Source: Paludibacterium yongneupense DSM 18731 | GTDB taxonomy: Bacteria > Pseudomonadota > Gammaproteobacteria > Burkholderiales > Chromobacteriaceae | Reading direction: 5' to 3' | Length of the DNA stretch: 64,000 nt | Assembly (NCBI RefSeq): GCF_000422925.1 | Contig: NZ_AUGZ01000010.1 | Coordinates: 62,001-126,000 of the forward strand | In this document: positions 53,162-64,000 of the stretch, piece after piece | How the letters are laid out: each line of letters opens with the position of its first letter | Position numbering within the stretch: position 1 is the stretch's first letter | Made by a program: the position numbers and the translations under genes | Notes under the pieces: model-generated | The model's database searches: none | Seen by the model: only the letters and a program-made list of their open reading frames with translations | Told to the model about the DNA's origin: nothing

Positions 53162-53206
53162 TTGTCATTATCGCACGCCCCCATTATGCTAGGAGAAAAT
53201 TCCTAG
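53162..53206 (+). promoter_or_regulatory. Promoter and overlapping palindrome for the MATE gene
   Basis: TTGTCA (53162-53167) and TATGCT (53185-53190) at 17-base spacing form a fair sigma70 promoter. A perfect palindrome CTAGGA-6-TCCTAG (53189-53206) overlaps its -10 end and probable start point, where a repressor would act. Confidence 0.45.
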
Positions 53207-53230
53207 AAAAAACAAACGGATCTGATCTTT

Positions 53231-54652
53231 ATGCTGGCTACAACCAAAAAAATCCTGTTTTCCCTGCTGCCGGCCCCCGAGCTGGAGAAATTCCGGCCCC
53301 TCATGGCCGCCGCCCGTTCCGCGCTCGCCATGTCGCTTCCGCTGGTGTTATCGCAGGCCGCCCAGACCAGCGTCATGTTCATCGACTCGATGCTGATGGG
53401 TCGGCTCGGCCCGCAAGCATTGGCTGGCGGGGCGCTCGCATTGACAAGTTACTACTTCTGCATCGTCCTGGCGTTCGGCATGACTGCGGCCTGCGGCAAT
53501 CTGGTCGCGCTCGCCCATGGTGCCGACGACCGGCGCGGGGTGGTCGCGGCCACGCGCGCCTGCCTCTTGCTCTGTCTGGTCGCCTCCCTCGTCATCGGCA
53601 TCGCCTTATGGAATGCCGAACCGGTCATGATATGGCTGGGACAACCGCGCGATACGGCGCACAGCGCCGCCGGCTTCCTGCATTTTCTGGTGTGGTCGAT
53701 GCCGTTCAACCTGATGTTCCTGACGCTGCGCAACTTTGCCTCCGGTATCGGGCGCCCGGGTCCGGTTCCGTTCATCACCCTGCTCGCGCTCTTGTTCGCC
53801 CCCGGCTGCGGCTGGCTGCTGTCGCAGGGCATCGGCAGCTGGCACGGCATGGGGCTGGACGGCATAGCCTTGTCTTCGGCGCTGACCTTCAGCCTGATCG
53901 GGCTGGTGTTCGCCCTGGTGGTCAGCCGCGCCGACGGTTTCGCCGATTACCGCCTGTTTGCCGGTTTCGGGCGTCGCGACGCCTCCGCGCTCGGCACGCT
54001 GCTCAAGCAGGGCCTCCCGTCCGCCGGCACCATGGGGCTGGAAGGCGCGATGTTCACCTGCAGCGCCTACCTGATGGGCGCGCAAGGCGCCGCCGCCCTC
54101 GCCGCGCACCAGGGCATGCTGCAATTGCTCAATGCGAGCTTTATCGTGCCGCTCGGACTCAGCTATGGGGTATCGATGTGCGTGGGGCAGGCGGCGGGCG
54201 CCGGCGAATTCGAGAAGGTGAAACTGCTCGCCCGCGTCGGATTGCTGGCGGTGGCGGCATGGACGCTGATGACGACGCTCGCGCTGCTGCTGGCCCCGGA
54301 GGCCCTGATCGGCTTGTTCCTGCCGGACGATGTCGCCGGTGCCGACGCCGCGCGCCAGGCCGCGCTGCTACTGGCCCCCATCGCCGCCGCGCTATGCCTG
54401 GTCGACGGTCTGCAAGTGGTGCTCAGCGGCGTGCTGCGCGCCCTCAAGGACGCCACCTCGACCATGGTCATCTACTCGCTGGGCTGTACCCTGGTCGGCA
54501 TCCCGCTGGCGTGGTTCCTGTCCCGGCACGGCCTGGGTCCGCGCGGGGTCTGGGTCGGCATGCTCGCGGGCCTGGTGAGCGTCAGCCTGCTGATGCTGTT
54601 GCGGGTGCGCTATATGAACGCCCGGCTGACAGCCGGGCGCTGGAGGGGGTGA
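53231..54652 (+). CDS. MATE family multidrug/metabolite exporter
   Basis: A 473-residue inner-membrane antiporter with about twelve hydrophobic segments in two six-helix bundles. Seen: ALAMSLPLVLSQAAQTSVMFID as helix 1 region, a DSMLMGRLGPQALAGGAL segment (conserved in MATE helices 1-2), and the second-half counterpart LKQGLPSAGTMGLEGAMF. It fits the NorM-like branch that exports cationic drugs using Na+ or H+. Only a weak ribosome site is visible before the ATG at 53231. The divergent LysR protein is its likely regulator. Its 3' end stops 6 bases from prfA, which is on the other strand. Confidence 0.89.
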   Translation: MLATTKKILFSLLPAPELEKFRPLMAAARSALAMSLPLVLSQAAQTSVMFIDSMLMGRLGPQALAGGALALTSYYFCIVLAFGMTAACGNLVALAHGADDRRGVVAATRACLLLCLVASLVIGIALWNAEPVMIWLGQPRDTAHSAAGFLHFLVWSMPFNLMFLTLRNFASGIGRPGPVPFITLLALLFAPGCGWLLSQGIGSWHGMGLDGIALSSALTFSLIGLVFALVVSRADGFADYRLFAGFGRRDASALGTLLKQGLPSAGTMGLEGAMFTCSAYLMGAQGAAALAAHQGMLQLLNASFIVPLGLSYGVSMCVGQAAGAGEFEKVKLLARVGLLAVAAWTLMTTLALLLAPEALIGLFLPDDVAGADAARQAALLLAPIAAALCLVDGLQVVLSGVLRALKDATSTMVIYSLGCTLVGIPLAWFLSRHGLGPRGVWVGMLAGLVSVSLLMLLRVRYMNARLTAGRWRG

Positions 54653-54658
54653 AGGGGC

Positions 54659-55735
54659 TCAATCGGCGAGCAGCGCCAGTTGCTCGGCCTGATGTTCGGC
54701 GCTCAAGGCTTCGGTCAGTTCGAACAGATCGCCGTCCATGACCGCATCGAGCTTGTACAACGTGAGATTGATGCGGTGGTCGGTGATCCGCCCCTGCGGG
54801 AAATTGTAGGTGCGGATGCGCTCGCTGCGATCGCCCGACCCGACCAGACTTTTGCGTTCGGCCGCTTCCTTGGCCTGCGCCTCGCGCTGGCGCGCATCCA
54901 TGATGCGCGCCGCCAGCACCGCCAGCGCGCGCGCCTTGTTCTTGTGCTGCGAACGGTCGTCCTGGCACTCGACCACGATGCCGGTGGGCAAGTGGATGAC
55001 GCGCACGGCGGAGTCGGTCTTGTTGATATGCTGGCCGCCGGCCCCCGAGGCGCGAAACGTATCGATGCGCAACTCGGCCGGGTTGATCTGGACATCCTCG
55101 ACTTCGTCCGCTTCCGCCATCACCGCCACGGTGCAGGCTGAGGTGTGGATGCGGCCCTGGGTTTCGGTCACCGGCACGCGCTGCACGCGATGGCCGCCCG
55201 ACTCGAACTTGAGCTTGGAATAGGCGCCGAAGCCGACGATGCGCGCGATCACTTCCTTGTAGCCGCCGAGATCCGACTCGGAAGACGATACGATTTCCAC
55301 CTGCCACCGGCTGCGCTCGGCAAAGCGGGTATACATGCGCAGCAGGTCGCCGGCGAACAAGGCGGCCTCGTCGCCGCCGGTACCCGCACGGATTTCCAGG
55401 AAAATATTGCGCTCGTCGTTGGGGTCGCGCGGCAGCAGGCGCTTCTGCAAGTCGATTTCCAGCGCTTCCAGGCGCTTGCGCCCGGCATCGATCTCGGCCT
55501 GGGCAAAATCCTTCATCTCGGCATCGGACAGCATCTCGTGCGCGGTGACGATGTCGGCGTCGCACTGGCGCCAGGCCTGATACGCCTCCACGACCGGAGT
55601 CAGCTCGGCGTGTTCGCGCGTCAGTTTGCGGTATTGCTCCATGTCCTGCGTCACCCCTTCCTGCACCAGCAGGTGGGTTACTTCCTCCAGCCTCTCGACC
55701 AGTTGGGATAATTTGGTCGCGATCGACGCTTTCAT
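54659..55735 (-). CDS. prfA: Peptide chain release factor 1
   Basis: A 358-residue class I release factor that reads UAA and UAG and frees the finished protein. The universal GGQ motif lies in [18 protein letters not shown], with the glutamine that is normally methylated by PrmC. An N-terminal coiled coil (1-100) precedes the codon-recognition domain containing the P-x-T-type segment [14 protein letters not shown]. The length matches RF1 (360). Its ATG overlaps the hemA stop by 4 bases (ATGA), the usual hemA-prfA coupling. A prmC gene, which often follows, is absent; instead the MATE gene converges here. Confidence 0.95.
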   Translation of the reverse strand: MKASIATKLSQLVERLEEVTHLLVQEGVTQDMEQYRKLTREHAELTPVVEAYQAWRQCDADIVTAHEMLSDAEMKDFAQAEIDAGRKRLEALEIDLQKRLLPRDPNDERNIFLEIRAGTGGDEAALFAGDLLRMYTRFAERSRWQVEIVSSSESDLGGYKEVIARIVGFGAYSKLKFESGGHRVQRVPVTETQGRIHTSACTVAVMAEADEVEDVQINPAELRIDTFRASGAGGQHINKTDSAVRVIHLPTGIVVECQDDRSQHKNKARALAVLAARIMDARQREAQAKEAAERKSLVGSGDRSERIRTYNFPQGRITDHRINLTLYKLDAVMDGDLFELTEALSAEHQAEQLALLAD

Positions 55736-56988
55736 TCAGACTCCGACTGTATTCGATAAAGACGCGCGACCGCTTGCACCAATTGGTCACGGTCGGCACC
55801 GCCGCCGCTGGACAGGGCCTGGGTCGGCGGATGCATCAGTTTGTTGGTCAGCTGGACCGACAGGATTTCCAGCACTTTCTGCGGATCTTCGCCGCGCGCC
55901 AGCTGCTTCTGCGCCGCTTCCAGCGCCAAGCGCCGGATACGGTCGCTCTCGTCGCGCAAGGCCCGGATCAACGGCACCGTCTGCCGCCGCTTGATCCAGT
56001 CGGCGAACTCGGCGGCACGCGATGTAATGATGGTTTCCGCCTCTTCCGCCGCGAACTGGCGCGCTTCGCGGCCGACTTCGACGACGCTGGCAATATCGTC
56101 GACGGTATAGAGGAACACGTCGTTGAGCGCACCGGCTTCGGCTTCGATATCGCGCGGCACGGCCAGGTCGAGCATGAACATCGGACGATGGCGCCGCACC
56201 TTGATCGCGCGCTCGACCATGCCCTTGCCGAGAATCGGCAGCTGGCTCGCGGTGGACGTCACCACCACATCGTAGCGCGATAACAGATCGGGCAGCGCCG
56301 CCAGCGTCACGGCGTTGCCACCGAAACGCTCGGCGAGCGCCTGCGCACGCTCCAGCGTGCGATTGGCTACGGTAATACAGGACGGTCCGCGCGCGGCGAA
56401 ATGCGTCGCCACCAGCTCGATCATTTCGCCGGCGCCGATAAACAAAACGTTCAGCTCGCCTATGGTCGGAAAAATCTGTTCGGCCAGCTTGACCGCGGCG
56501 GCGGCCATCGAGACCGAATTGGCGCCGACACCGGTTTTGCTGCGAACTTCCTTGGCCACGGCGAAGGTTTTCTGAAACAGGCCGTTGAGCAGGACGCCGA
56601 GCGTGCCGACCTGCTCGGCCGTACGCACGGCATCCTTGATCTGGCCCAGAATCTGCGTCTCGCCCAGCACCATCGAATCCAGGCCGCTCGCGACGCGGAA
56701 GGCATGGCGCGCGGCTTCATCGCCATTGAGACGGTAGAGATAGGGCTGCAACTCGGCGGCGGGCAGACCGTGGTAACGCGACAGCCACTCCAGAGCCGCC
56801 CCGTCGTCGCTGCTCGCGCAGTAGATCTCGGTTCGGTTGCAGGTCGACAGAATCGCCGCTTCCCTGGCTGCCTGCGTCGCGACCAGACTGGCCAGCGCCT
56901 CGGGCAGCGTCTGCGCCGGAAAAGCAAGCTTTTCCCTGACGGAAAGCGGCGCAGTTTGATGATTGAGACCGAAAGCGAGCAGGGACAT
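55732..56988 (-). CDS. hemA: Glutamyl-tRNA reductase
   Basis: A 418-residue enzyme that reduces glutamyl-tRNA to glutamate-1-semialdehyde, the first committed step to haem in this lineage. Seen: the nucleophilic cysteine in [11 protein letters not shown] near residue 50; [21 protein letters not shown], the family's most conserved block; an NADPH-binding [17 protein letters not shown] near residue 180; and a C-terminal dimerization helix. The ATG at 56988 gives [19 protein letters not shown], the standard start; an in-frame ATG 11 codons earlier is unlikely. Co-transcribed with prfA. Confidence 0.95.
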   Translation of the reverse strand: MSLLAFGLNHQTAPLSVREKLAFPAQTLPEALASLVATQAAREAAILSTCNRTEIYCASSDDGAALEWLSRYHGLPAAELQPYLYRLNGDEAARHAFRVASGLDSMVLGETQILGQIKDAVRTAEQVGTLGVLLNGLFQKTFAVAKEVRSKTGVGANSVSMAAAAVKLAEQIFPTIGELNVLFIGAGEMIELVATHFAARGPSCITVANRTLERAQALAERFGGNAVTLAALPDLLSRYDVVVTSTASQLPILGKGMVERAIKVRRHRPMFMLDLAVPRDIEAEAGALNDVFLYTVDDIASVVEVGREARQFAAEEAETIITSRAAEFADWIKRRQTVPLIRALRDESDRIRRLALEAAQKQLARGEDPQKVLEILSVQLTNKLMHPPTQALSSGGGADRDQLVQAVARLYRIQSESE

Positions 56989-57134
56989 GGGCGGATTGGT
57001 CCGCAGATTAAAGGAAATCATTTTAGCCTAAGTTGCCTTCCGCGTCCCGGAACCGGCCCCAGGTCGTCCCGAATGCGTTCCCTAGCACGGGGCGAAGCGT
57101 TACCATGGAATAACCTTGCAAGCCAGGAACCACG

Positions 57135-57776
57135 ATGTCTCTCAATCTAGCCGATATACGCCAGGAATACAGCCAGCGCGAGTTGTCTCCCCAGGAGTGC
57201 CTTCCGGATGCCATCGCGCAATTCGAGTGCTGGCTGAACGAAGCCATGACCTCGCAAGTGCACGAACCGACCGCCATGCATGTCGCCACTGTCGGCTCAG
57301 ACGGCAGGCCCAGCGGGCGCATCCTGTTGCTCAAGGGCGTGCAGAACGGACGTTTCGTGTTCTTCACCAATTATCAGAGCCGAAAAGGCCAGGCGATCGA
57401 CTACAACCCGGCGGTGGCGCTGACCTTTTTCTGGCCGGAGCTCGAACGCCAGGTCCGCATCGAAGGCATGGTCACGCGCCTGAACGACGAAGCCTCGGAT
57501 GCCTACTTCGCGAGCCGCCCCTATACCAGCCGCCTGGGCGCCTGGGCTTCCGACCAGAGCCGCGAAATTCCATCCAAGGCCGAACTGATCAAGCGCGCCG
57601 CCCTGTTCGGCGTACGCTACCCGCTCAAAGTGCCGCGCCCCCCGCATTGGGGCGGCTTCGCCGTCTGCGCCGACCGCATCGAATTCTGGCAGGGACGCCC
57701 GAGCCGCCTGCACGACCGCGTGCTCTTCCTGCTGCAGGAGGACGGCAGCTGGAGCACCTCGCGTCTCGCGCCGTAA
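57135..57776 (+). CDS. pdxH: Pyridoxamine 5'-phosphate oxidase
   Basis: A 213-residue FMN enzyme that oxidises pyridoxamine or pyridoxine 5'-phosphate to PLP. Seen: FMN-contacting GRPSGRILLLKGVQNGRFVF, the FFTNYQSRKGQ segment, QVRIEGMVTRL, and the C-terminal substrate-binding stretch FWQGRPSRLHDRVLF, in which the R-x-x-R-x-H-D pattern is diagnostic. The length is usual for the family. An AGGAA ribosome site precedes the ATG. It is divergent from hemA, with a 146-base shared upstream region; the coupling of two cofactor pathways here is probably only positional. Confidence 0.95.
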   Translation: MSLNLADIRQEYSQRELSPQECLPDAIAQFECWLNEAMTSQVHEPTAMHVATVGSDGRPSGRILLLKGVQNGRFVFFTNYQSRKGQAIDYNPAVALTFFWPELERQVRIEGMVTRLNDEASDAYFASRPYTSRLGAWASDQSREIPSKAELIKRAALFGVRYPLKVPRPPHWGGFAVCADRIEFWQGRPSRLHDRVLFLLQEDGSWSTSRLAP

Positions 57777-57863
57777 GCCGCGACGACTGGCACTAGGGCC
57801 TGTTGCCTCCCTCTCTTGACTAGCCGAAAGACCAGCAGCCAAATCTTCCCGATTGCCCGCTAG

Positions 57864-59417
<1,554 letters not shown>

Positions 59418-59423
59418 AAGCGG

Positions 59424-59447
59424 GGCGGGGACCGGACGGCCCCCGCC
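59424..59447. terminator. Hairpin between the M4 peptidase and parC
   Basis: GGCGGGG and CCCCGCC form a 7-bp stem with a 10-base loop in the 36-base gap between two converging genes. No T-run is present; low confidence. Confidence 0.3.
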
Positions 59448-59453
59448 GACCGC

Positions 59454-61820
59454 TCACTCGGGATCGACGATGACCGCGACGCGCCACTTGCGCGGCATCA
59501 GCTTGCCGCGCTTGCCACGCTTGCCGAGGAATTCGGCCAGGGCCAGCTTCTCCTCGCTCGCGCGACCGCGCGAGGACTGCACCGACAGGCGGGCCTTGTC
59601 CTGGCTGACCAAGCCGATCGCGTCGAGCGCTTCGCCGTCATCGAGCTGCATCAGCATCAAACCGCGGCCCTTGGCCATCTCGCGCAACTCGGCGGCCGGG
59701 AAGGCCAATAGCCGGCCATTGTCTGCCGCCGCAACCAGGGTCAGGGCGGCCAGTTCCGCCGCGGTCCGGATCGCGACCGGCGCAAGCAGGTTTTCGCCTG
59801 TTTCCAGCGTCATGAATGCCTTGCCGGCCTTGACCCGGCTCGTCATGTCGCTGATGCGCGCGATGAAACCGTATCCCCCGGAACCGGCCACCACATAGCG
59901 GGCGTTCTCCGGCGCCCCCAGCAATTCGACGACACGGGCGCCGTCCTGCACATCGACCAGCGAGGTGACCGGTACGCCGTCGCCGCGGCCGGTAGGAACA
60001 TCGGCGACATCGATCGTATAGCTGCGGCCACGGTTGTCCAGCGCCACCAGCGGCCACACCGTGCGCGTCTCGACGACACGGTACAAGGCATCGCCATCCT
60101 TGAAGGTCAGCGCGCCCAGCTCGAGATTGTGGCCGACGCGGGCGCGCAGCCAACCCTTCTGCGACATGATCAGCGTCACCGGCTCATCGGCGGTGCTCTG
60201 CGTCAGCACCGCCCGTTCGGCCTGGCGAATCTCGCTGCGGCGGGCGTCGCCGTACTTGGCGGCATCGGCGCGGATTTCGTCCATGATCAGCGTGCGGCGC
60301 GCCTCGTCATCGCCCAGCAGGTGGCGCAAGCCTTCGCGTTCTTCGCGCAGGCCGGTCAACTCTTTCTCCAGCTTGAAGCCTTCCAGCCGCGCCAGCTGAC
60401 GCAGGCGGATTTCAAGAATGTCCTCGGCCTGCGCCTCGGACAGTCCAAAACTCTTGATCAGGTCGATCTTTGGGTCGTCCGCCTCGCGGATCACCCGGAT
60501 CACCTCCTCGATATGGATGAAGGCAATCATGCGGCCTTCAAGCACATGGATGCGCTTTTCCACTTGCGACAGACGGTGCTCGAGCCGGCGCGTCACAGTC
60601 GCATGACGGAAGGCGATCCACTCGCTGAGAATCGCGCGCAAGCCTTTCTGCGCCGGACGACCATCCAGGCCGATCATGACCAGATTGAACGGTGCATTGC
60701 CCTCCAGACTGGTCTGGGCCAGCAACAGGCGGATGAACTCGTCCGGATCCTGCCGGCTGGATTTGGGCTCGAACACCAGCCTGACCGGATGTTGCCCGTC
60801 CGACTCGTCGCGCACGCGATCGAGTACCGACAGCATCAGGCTTTTCAGGTTTTGCTGCTCCTGCGACAGGGCTTTCTTGCCCGGCCTCAGCTTCGGATTG
60901 GTTGCCTCCTCGATTTCGGCCAGGACCTTCTGCGCCGAACTGCCGGGGGGCATTTCGGTCACGATCACGCGCCACTGGCCGCGCGCCAGACGCTCGACTT
61001 CGTAGCGCGCCCGCACGCGCACCGAGCCGCGACCGCTCTTGTAAGCCGCCAGGATGTCCTGCTGCGGCGTAATGATCTGCCCGCCGCCGGGGAAATCGGG
61101 GCCCGGAACGTATTCCATCAGCGCGGCGTCATCCAGGTCGGGATCTTCCAGCAACGCCACACAGGCCGCGGCGACCTCGCGCAGATTGTGCGGCGGGATT
61201 TCGGTGGCCATGCCGACCGCGATCCCCGACGCTCCGTTGAGCAAAACCATCGGCAAGCGCGCCGGCAACAAGCGCGGCTCGTCGAAGGCGCCGTCGTAGT
61301 TGGGGACAAAATCCACGGTCCCCATATCCAGTTCGGACAGCAGCAGATCCGCGATCGGTGTCAGCCGGGCCTCGGTATACCGCATCGCCGCGGCACCGTC
61401 GCCATCGCGACTGCCGAAGTTGCCCTGGCCATCGATCAGCGGATAGCGCAGGGTGAAATCCTGAGCCATGCGCACCAGCGCTTCATAGGCCGAGCTATCG
61501 CCGTGCGGATGGTACTTGCCGAGTATCTCGCCCACCACGCGCGCCGACTTGACCGGTTTGGCCCCCGCGGCAAGCCCCATATCGCGCATTGCGTAGAGAA
61601 TCCGCCGCTGCACGGGTTTCTGGCCGTCCGCCACTTCGGGCAGCGCGCGCCCCTTGACCACGCTCATGGCGTATTCGAGATAGGCGCGTTCGGCATACTC
61701 GTCCAGCGCAATCCACTCGCCATCGGCAGCAGCGGGCGGCGGCGGGCTCAGCGGAGGCGGAGGCGGAGGTACAGCATCGGCATCGGCATCGACATCGTCG
61801 GCAAACAGATCGTCTTTCAT
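59454..61820 (-). CDS. parC: DNA topoisomerase IV subunit A
   Basis: A 788-residue subunit of the enzyme that unlinks daughter chromosomes. The catalytic tyrosine is Y148 in AMRYTEARL. Before it are the quinolone-determining region ([21 protein letters not shown], with serine and aspartate/alanine-type positions of a wild-type enzyme) and the [20 protein letters not shown] start of the breakage domain. The C-terminal third is a short blade domain, as in ParC rather than GyrA. The N-terminus has an extra acidic then proline-rich stretch of about 30 residues, which moves the tyrosine from its usual position near 120. parE is not in the window. Confidence 0.92.
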   Translation of the reverse strand: MKDDLFADDVDADADAVPPPPPPLSPPPPAAADGEWIALDEYAERAYLEYAMSVVKGRALPEVADGQKPVQRRILYAMRDMGLAAGAKPVKSARVVGEILGKYHPHGDSSAYEALVRMAQDFTLRYPLIDGQGNFGSRDGDGAAAMRYTEARLTPIADLLLSELDMGTVDFVPNYDGAFDEPRLLPARLPMVLLNGASGIAVGMATEIPPHNLREVAAACVALLEDPDLDDAALMEYVPGPDFPGGGQIITPQQDILAAYKSGRGSVRVRARYEVERLARGQWRVIVTEMPPGSSAQKVLAEIEEATNPKLRPGKKALSQEQQNLKSLMLSVLDRVRDESDGQHPVRLVFEPKSSRQDPDEFIRLLLAQTSLEGNAPFNLVMIGLDGRPAQKGLRAILSEWIAFRHATVTRRLEHRLSQVEKRIHVLEGRMIAFIHIEEVIRVIREADDPKIDLIKSFGLSEAQAEDILEIRLRQLARLEGFKLEKELTGLREEREGLRHLLGDDEARRTLIMDEIRADAAKYGDARRSEIRQAERAVLTQSTADEPVTLIMSQKGWLRARVGHNLELGALTFKDGDALYRVVETRTVWPLVALDNRGRSYTIDVADVPTGRGDGVPVTSLVDVQDGARVVELLGAPENARYVVAGSGGYGFIARISDMTSRVKAGKAFMTLETGENLLAPVAIRTAAELAALTLVAAADNGRLLAFPAAELREMAKGRGLMLMQLDDGEALDAIGLVSQDKARLSVQSSRGRASEEKLALAEFLGKRGKRGKLMPRKWRVAVIVDPE

Positions 61821-61994
61821 CTTTAAAAGTGTTCGTTTCGCAGCGCGCTTGCGCATGCTATTTTGGTTGACCGCGGCAGCAAGGGGCGGGCCCGCCGCAG
61901 CATCGCTTCGACACAAGCGGCCCGGCCCCGCTTCACGGGCCCTGCCGCATGCGCTCCCGCAGCGGCAGGATGCCCGATCATCGGAGGATTGTAC

Positions 61995-62522
61995 ATGGAC
62001 AGCCGACTCAGATGGCAATGCCACGCTTTCGCCGAGTTTACCCCGCTCGGCTTGTACCGGATGCTGCAACTTCGCGATCAGGTTTTCGTACTGGAGCAAC
62101 AATCCCTCTACGGCGACGTCGACGGACTCGACCCCGAAGCCCTGCATGTGTGCGGGAACGACGAGCACGGATGCCTGCAAGCCTATGCCCGCCTGCTTGC
62201 GCCAGGTGTCAAATACCCGGATGCGGTGGCCGTGGGCCGGGTCGTGATCGCGGCCGCTCATCGCGGGCGAGGGCGCGGACGGGAACTGATGCTGAGGGTG
62301 CTGGACGAGGCAGCCCGCCACTATCCGGGGGTCGCGCAAAAACTGTCGGCCCAGTGCACGGCCATGGCCTTCTACCAGTCGCTGGGCTTTGTCACTTGCT
62401 CGGATGTCTACGACGATGGAGGCATAGATCATGTTGATATGTGGCGCGATGGGGATATATCGACACCGAATGCGCGATGTGGTGGCGGCGCGGTTGCTGC
62501 GACGCCTTCAAATCGGGGATAA
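61995..62522 (+). CDS. elaA: GNAT family N-acetyltransferase, ElaA type
   Basis: A 175-residue acetyl-CoA-dependent acetyltransferase. The ElaA pattern is clear: W-x-x-x-x-F start ([17 protein letters not shown]), [23 protein letters not shown], the acetyl-CoA loop [20 protein letters not shown] (Q/R-x-x-G-x-G/A), and [24 protein letters not shown] near the end. The C-terminal 20 residues, rich in Gly and Ala, are not typical and may be an extension. An AGGA-type site precedes the ATG at 61995. Substrate unknown for the family. It is divergent from parC. Confidence 0.87.
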   Translation: MDSRLRWQCHAFAEFTPLGLYRMLQLRDQVFVLEQQSLYGDVDGLDPEALHVCGNDEHGCLQAYARLLAPGVKYPDAVAVGRVVIAAAHRGRGRGRELMLRVLDEAARHYPGVAQKLSAQCTAMAFYQSLGFVTCSDVYDDGGIDHVDMWRDGDISTPNARCGGGAVAATPSNRG

Positions 62523-62608
62523 TTTGCGAATCTCGCAACGGTCAGCGCAGCCCTCCTGCCATGCACTGTTGCCCCCGGATTTCCCCACCGAATCGAGGTT
62601 TCACGTAA

Positions 62609-64000
62609 ATGGTTACCCGAACCGAGCTTGCCAATGCCATCCGTTTCCTGGCGATGGATGCCGTCGAACAGTCCAAATCCGGCCATCCCGGCATGCCCAT
62701 GGGCATGGCCGACATCGCCGAAGTCCTGTGGCGCGACCACCTGAAGCATAACCCGGCCCATCCCGAGTGGTTCGATCGCGACCGTTTCGTGCTGTCGAAC
62801 GGCCACGGCTCCATGCTGTTGTACAGTCTGCTGCACCTGACCGGCTACGACCTTTCCCTCGACGATCTGAAAAACTTCCGTCAGCTGCACTCCAAGACGC
62901 CGGGGCACCCTGAATACGGCTATACCCCTGGCGTGGAAACGACGACCGGCCCGCTGGGGCAGGGCATTTCCAACGCCGTCGGCATGGCGCTGGCCGAGAA
63001 GGCGCTGGCGACCGAGTTCAACCGCGACGGCTTCCCCGTCGTCGACCACCATACCTGGGTCTTCCTCGGCGACGGCTGCCTGATGGAAGGCATCTCGCAC
63101 GAAGCCTGCTCGCTGGCCGGCACCTGGGGCCTGGGCAAGCTGATCGCCTTCTACGACGATAACGGGATCTCCATCGATGGCGACGTCGAAGGCTGGTTCA
63201 CCGACGACACGCCGGCCCGCTTCAATGCCTATGGCTGGCAAGTCATCCCCAACGTCAACGGCCACGATCCCGAAGAGATCTCCATCGCGATCGAAACCGC
63301 CAAGCGCGACACCAGCCGCCCGACGCTGATCTGCTGCAAGACCACCATCGGTTTCGGCGCGCCGAACAAGCAGGGCGGCCACGATGTGCACGGCGCACCG
63401 CTGGGCGCGGCCGAAGTCGCTGCCGCACGGGTCCATCTGAAGTGGCCGCACGCGCCGTTCACGATTCCGGCCGACATCGCCAGCGCCTGGAATCGCGTCG
63501 AAGCCGGCACCCGCAAGGAAAACGACTGGAATGCCCTGTTCGCGCGTTACCGCGCCGCGCATCCGCAACTGGCCACCGAATTCGAACGTCGCATGTCGCG
63601 CCATCTGCCGGAACACTGGGAGGCGCATGTCGCGGCCAAGATGGCCGAAGTCAATGCCAAGGCCGAAACCATCGCCACCCGCAAGGCCTCGCAGAACGCC
63701 ATCATCGCTTTCGCGGAGGCGCTGCCGGAACTCGTCGGCGGTTCGGCCGACCTGACCCCCTCCAACCTGACCAACTGGCCGGGTTCGCGCGACTACGAGC
63801 CCGCGCGCGGCGGCAATTACATCCACTACGGCGTGCGGGAATTCGGCATGGCCGCGATCATCAACGGGATGACGCTGCACGGCGGACTCAAGCCGTTCGG
63901 CGCGACTTTCCTGATGTTCAGCGAATATGCGCGCAACGCCCTGCGCATGGCTGCGCTGATGAAGATCAATCCGATCTTCGTCTTCACCCACGATTCGATC
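62609..64000 (+). CDS. tkt: Transketolase (3' end beyond the window)
   Basis: The first 464 residues of a thiamine-diphosphate enzyme that moves two-carbon units in the pentose phosphate and Calvin cycles. The frame is open to the window edge with no stop. Seen: the N-terminus [20 protein letters not shown]; the histidines and [11 protein letters not shown] near residue 27-36; [18 protein letters not shown]; the ThDP motif [13 protein letters not shown] to the N-D-N pair; and in the second domain [10 protein letters not shown] and [21 protein letters not shown] ribosome site precedes the ATG. The full protein should be about 660 residues. Confidence 0.95.
   Translation, partial: MVTRTELANAIRFLAMDAVEQSKSGHPGMPMGMADIAEVLWRDHLKHNPAHPEWFDRDRFVLSNGHGSMLLYSLLHLTGYDLSLDDLKNFRQLHSKTPGHPEYGYTPGVETTTGPLGQGISNAVGMALAEKALATEFNRDGFPVVDHHTWVFLGDGCLMEGISHEACSLAGTWGLGKLIAFYDDNGISIDGDVEGWFTDDTPARFNAYGWQVIPNVNGHDPEEISIAIETAKRDTSRPTLICCKTTIGFGAPNKQGGHDVHGAPLGAAEVAAARVHLKWPHAPFTIPADIASAWNRVEAGTRKENDWNALFARYRAAHPQLATEFERRMSRHLPEHWEAHVAAKMAEVNAKAETIATRKASQNAIIAFAEALPELVGGSADLTPSNLTNWPGSRDYEPARGGNYIHYGVREFGMAAIINGMTLHGGLKPFGATFLMFSEYARNALRMAALMKINPIFVFTHDSI

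Noticed and set aside
53125-54741. A 538-codon plus-strand frame overlapping the MATE gene
   Set aside because: Arg/Ala/Gly-rich out-of-frame translation of the MATE coding sequence; the MATE frame has clear membrane segments and family motifs.
59454-62432. A 992-codon minus-strand open frame covering parC and most of the elaA region
   Set aside because: Only the part from 61820 down is ParC-like. The upstream extension is antisense to the well-supported elaA gene.

Overview
The window is GC-rich chromosomal DNA, densely packed with genes, and almost certainly from a free-living betaproteobacterium. The evidence is the gene content: the tail of a nif cluster (nifV, nifW), hemA-prfA, pdxH, parC, PEP-CTERM proteins, DUF2844/DUF3443 proteins, an mdtABC-type RND pump and a YehZYXW-type osmolyte importer. 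I cannot fix the genus from sequence alone. No rRNA, tRNA, CRISPR array, prophage, transposase or integrase was found. It reads as ordinary chromosome with several accessory modules rather than a mobile island.

Layout. 0-1.3 kb: end of a nitrogen-fixation operon (nifV truncated by the window edge, then nifW). 1.3-5.7 kb: a DUF5680 protein and a four-gene osmoprotectant ABC importer with overlapping genes. 5.6-12.4 kb: a DMT exporter, a HAD-like phosphatase, an alkyltransferase-like DNA repair protein, the rRNA hydroxylase RlhA, a YitT membrane protein, and an AraC regulator divergent from a fosmidomycin-resistance-type MFS pump. 12.4-17.7 kb: an S1/P1 nuclease, a coupled folE-BLUF photoreceptor pair, a YqhD-type alcohol dehydrogenase and a CYTH-CHAD protein. 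17.8-29.1 kb: a haem-c chemoreceptor, an Old Yellow Enzyme, a Sui1-like factor, two PEP-CTERM proteins, a Nudix hydrolase, a Bcr/CflA pump, acuR-acuI, an envelope protein, a DEDDh exonuclease, an aromatic aminotransferase and the ribosome-rescue factor ArfB.

29.2-35.6 kb is the most distinctive stretch. A soluble PAS-PAS-hybrid histidine kinase with two receiver domains is followed 13 bases later by a REC-PAS-GGDEF-EAL protein. Next comes a secreted DUF2844 protein paired with a DUF3443 lipoprotein. The lipoprotein carries two D(T/S)GS motifs, as a bilobal pepsin-like aspartic peptidase would.

35.7-50.6 kb: an atypical cysteinyl-tRNA synthetase, an ABC importer with two permease domains fused in one chain and no binding protein, a complete mdtABC-OMF drug efflux operon, and a cation diffusion facilitator. 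50.7-64 kb: UppP with a DUF4337 protein, a LysR-MATE divergent pair with a clear T-N11-A box, hemA-prfA, pdxH, a secreted M4 metallopeptidase, parC, an ElaA acetyltransferase, and the start of transketolase running off the window end.

Regulatory logic visible in the DNA: inverted repeats lie in front of acuR, folE-BLUF, the MATE gene and the fused-permease ABC operon. Good hairpins close several operons, the best being the terminator after the efflux operon near 40.35 kb.
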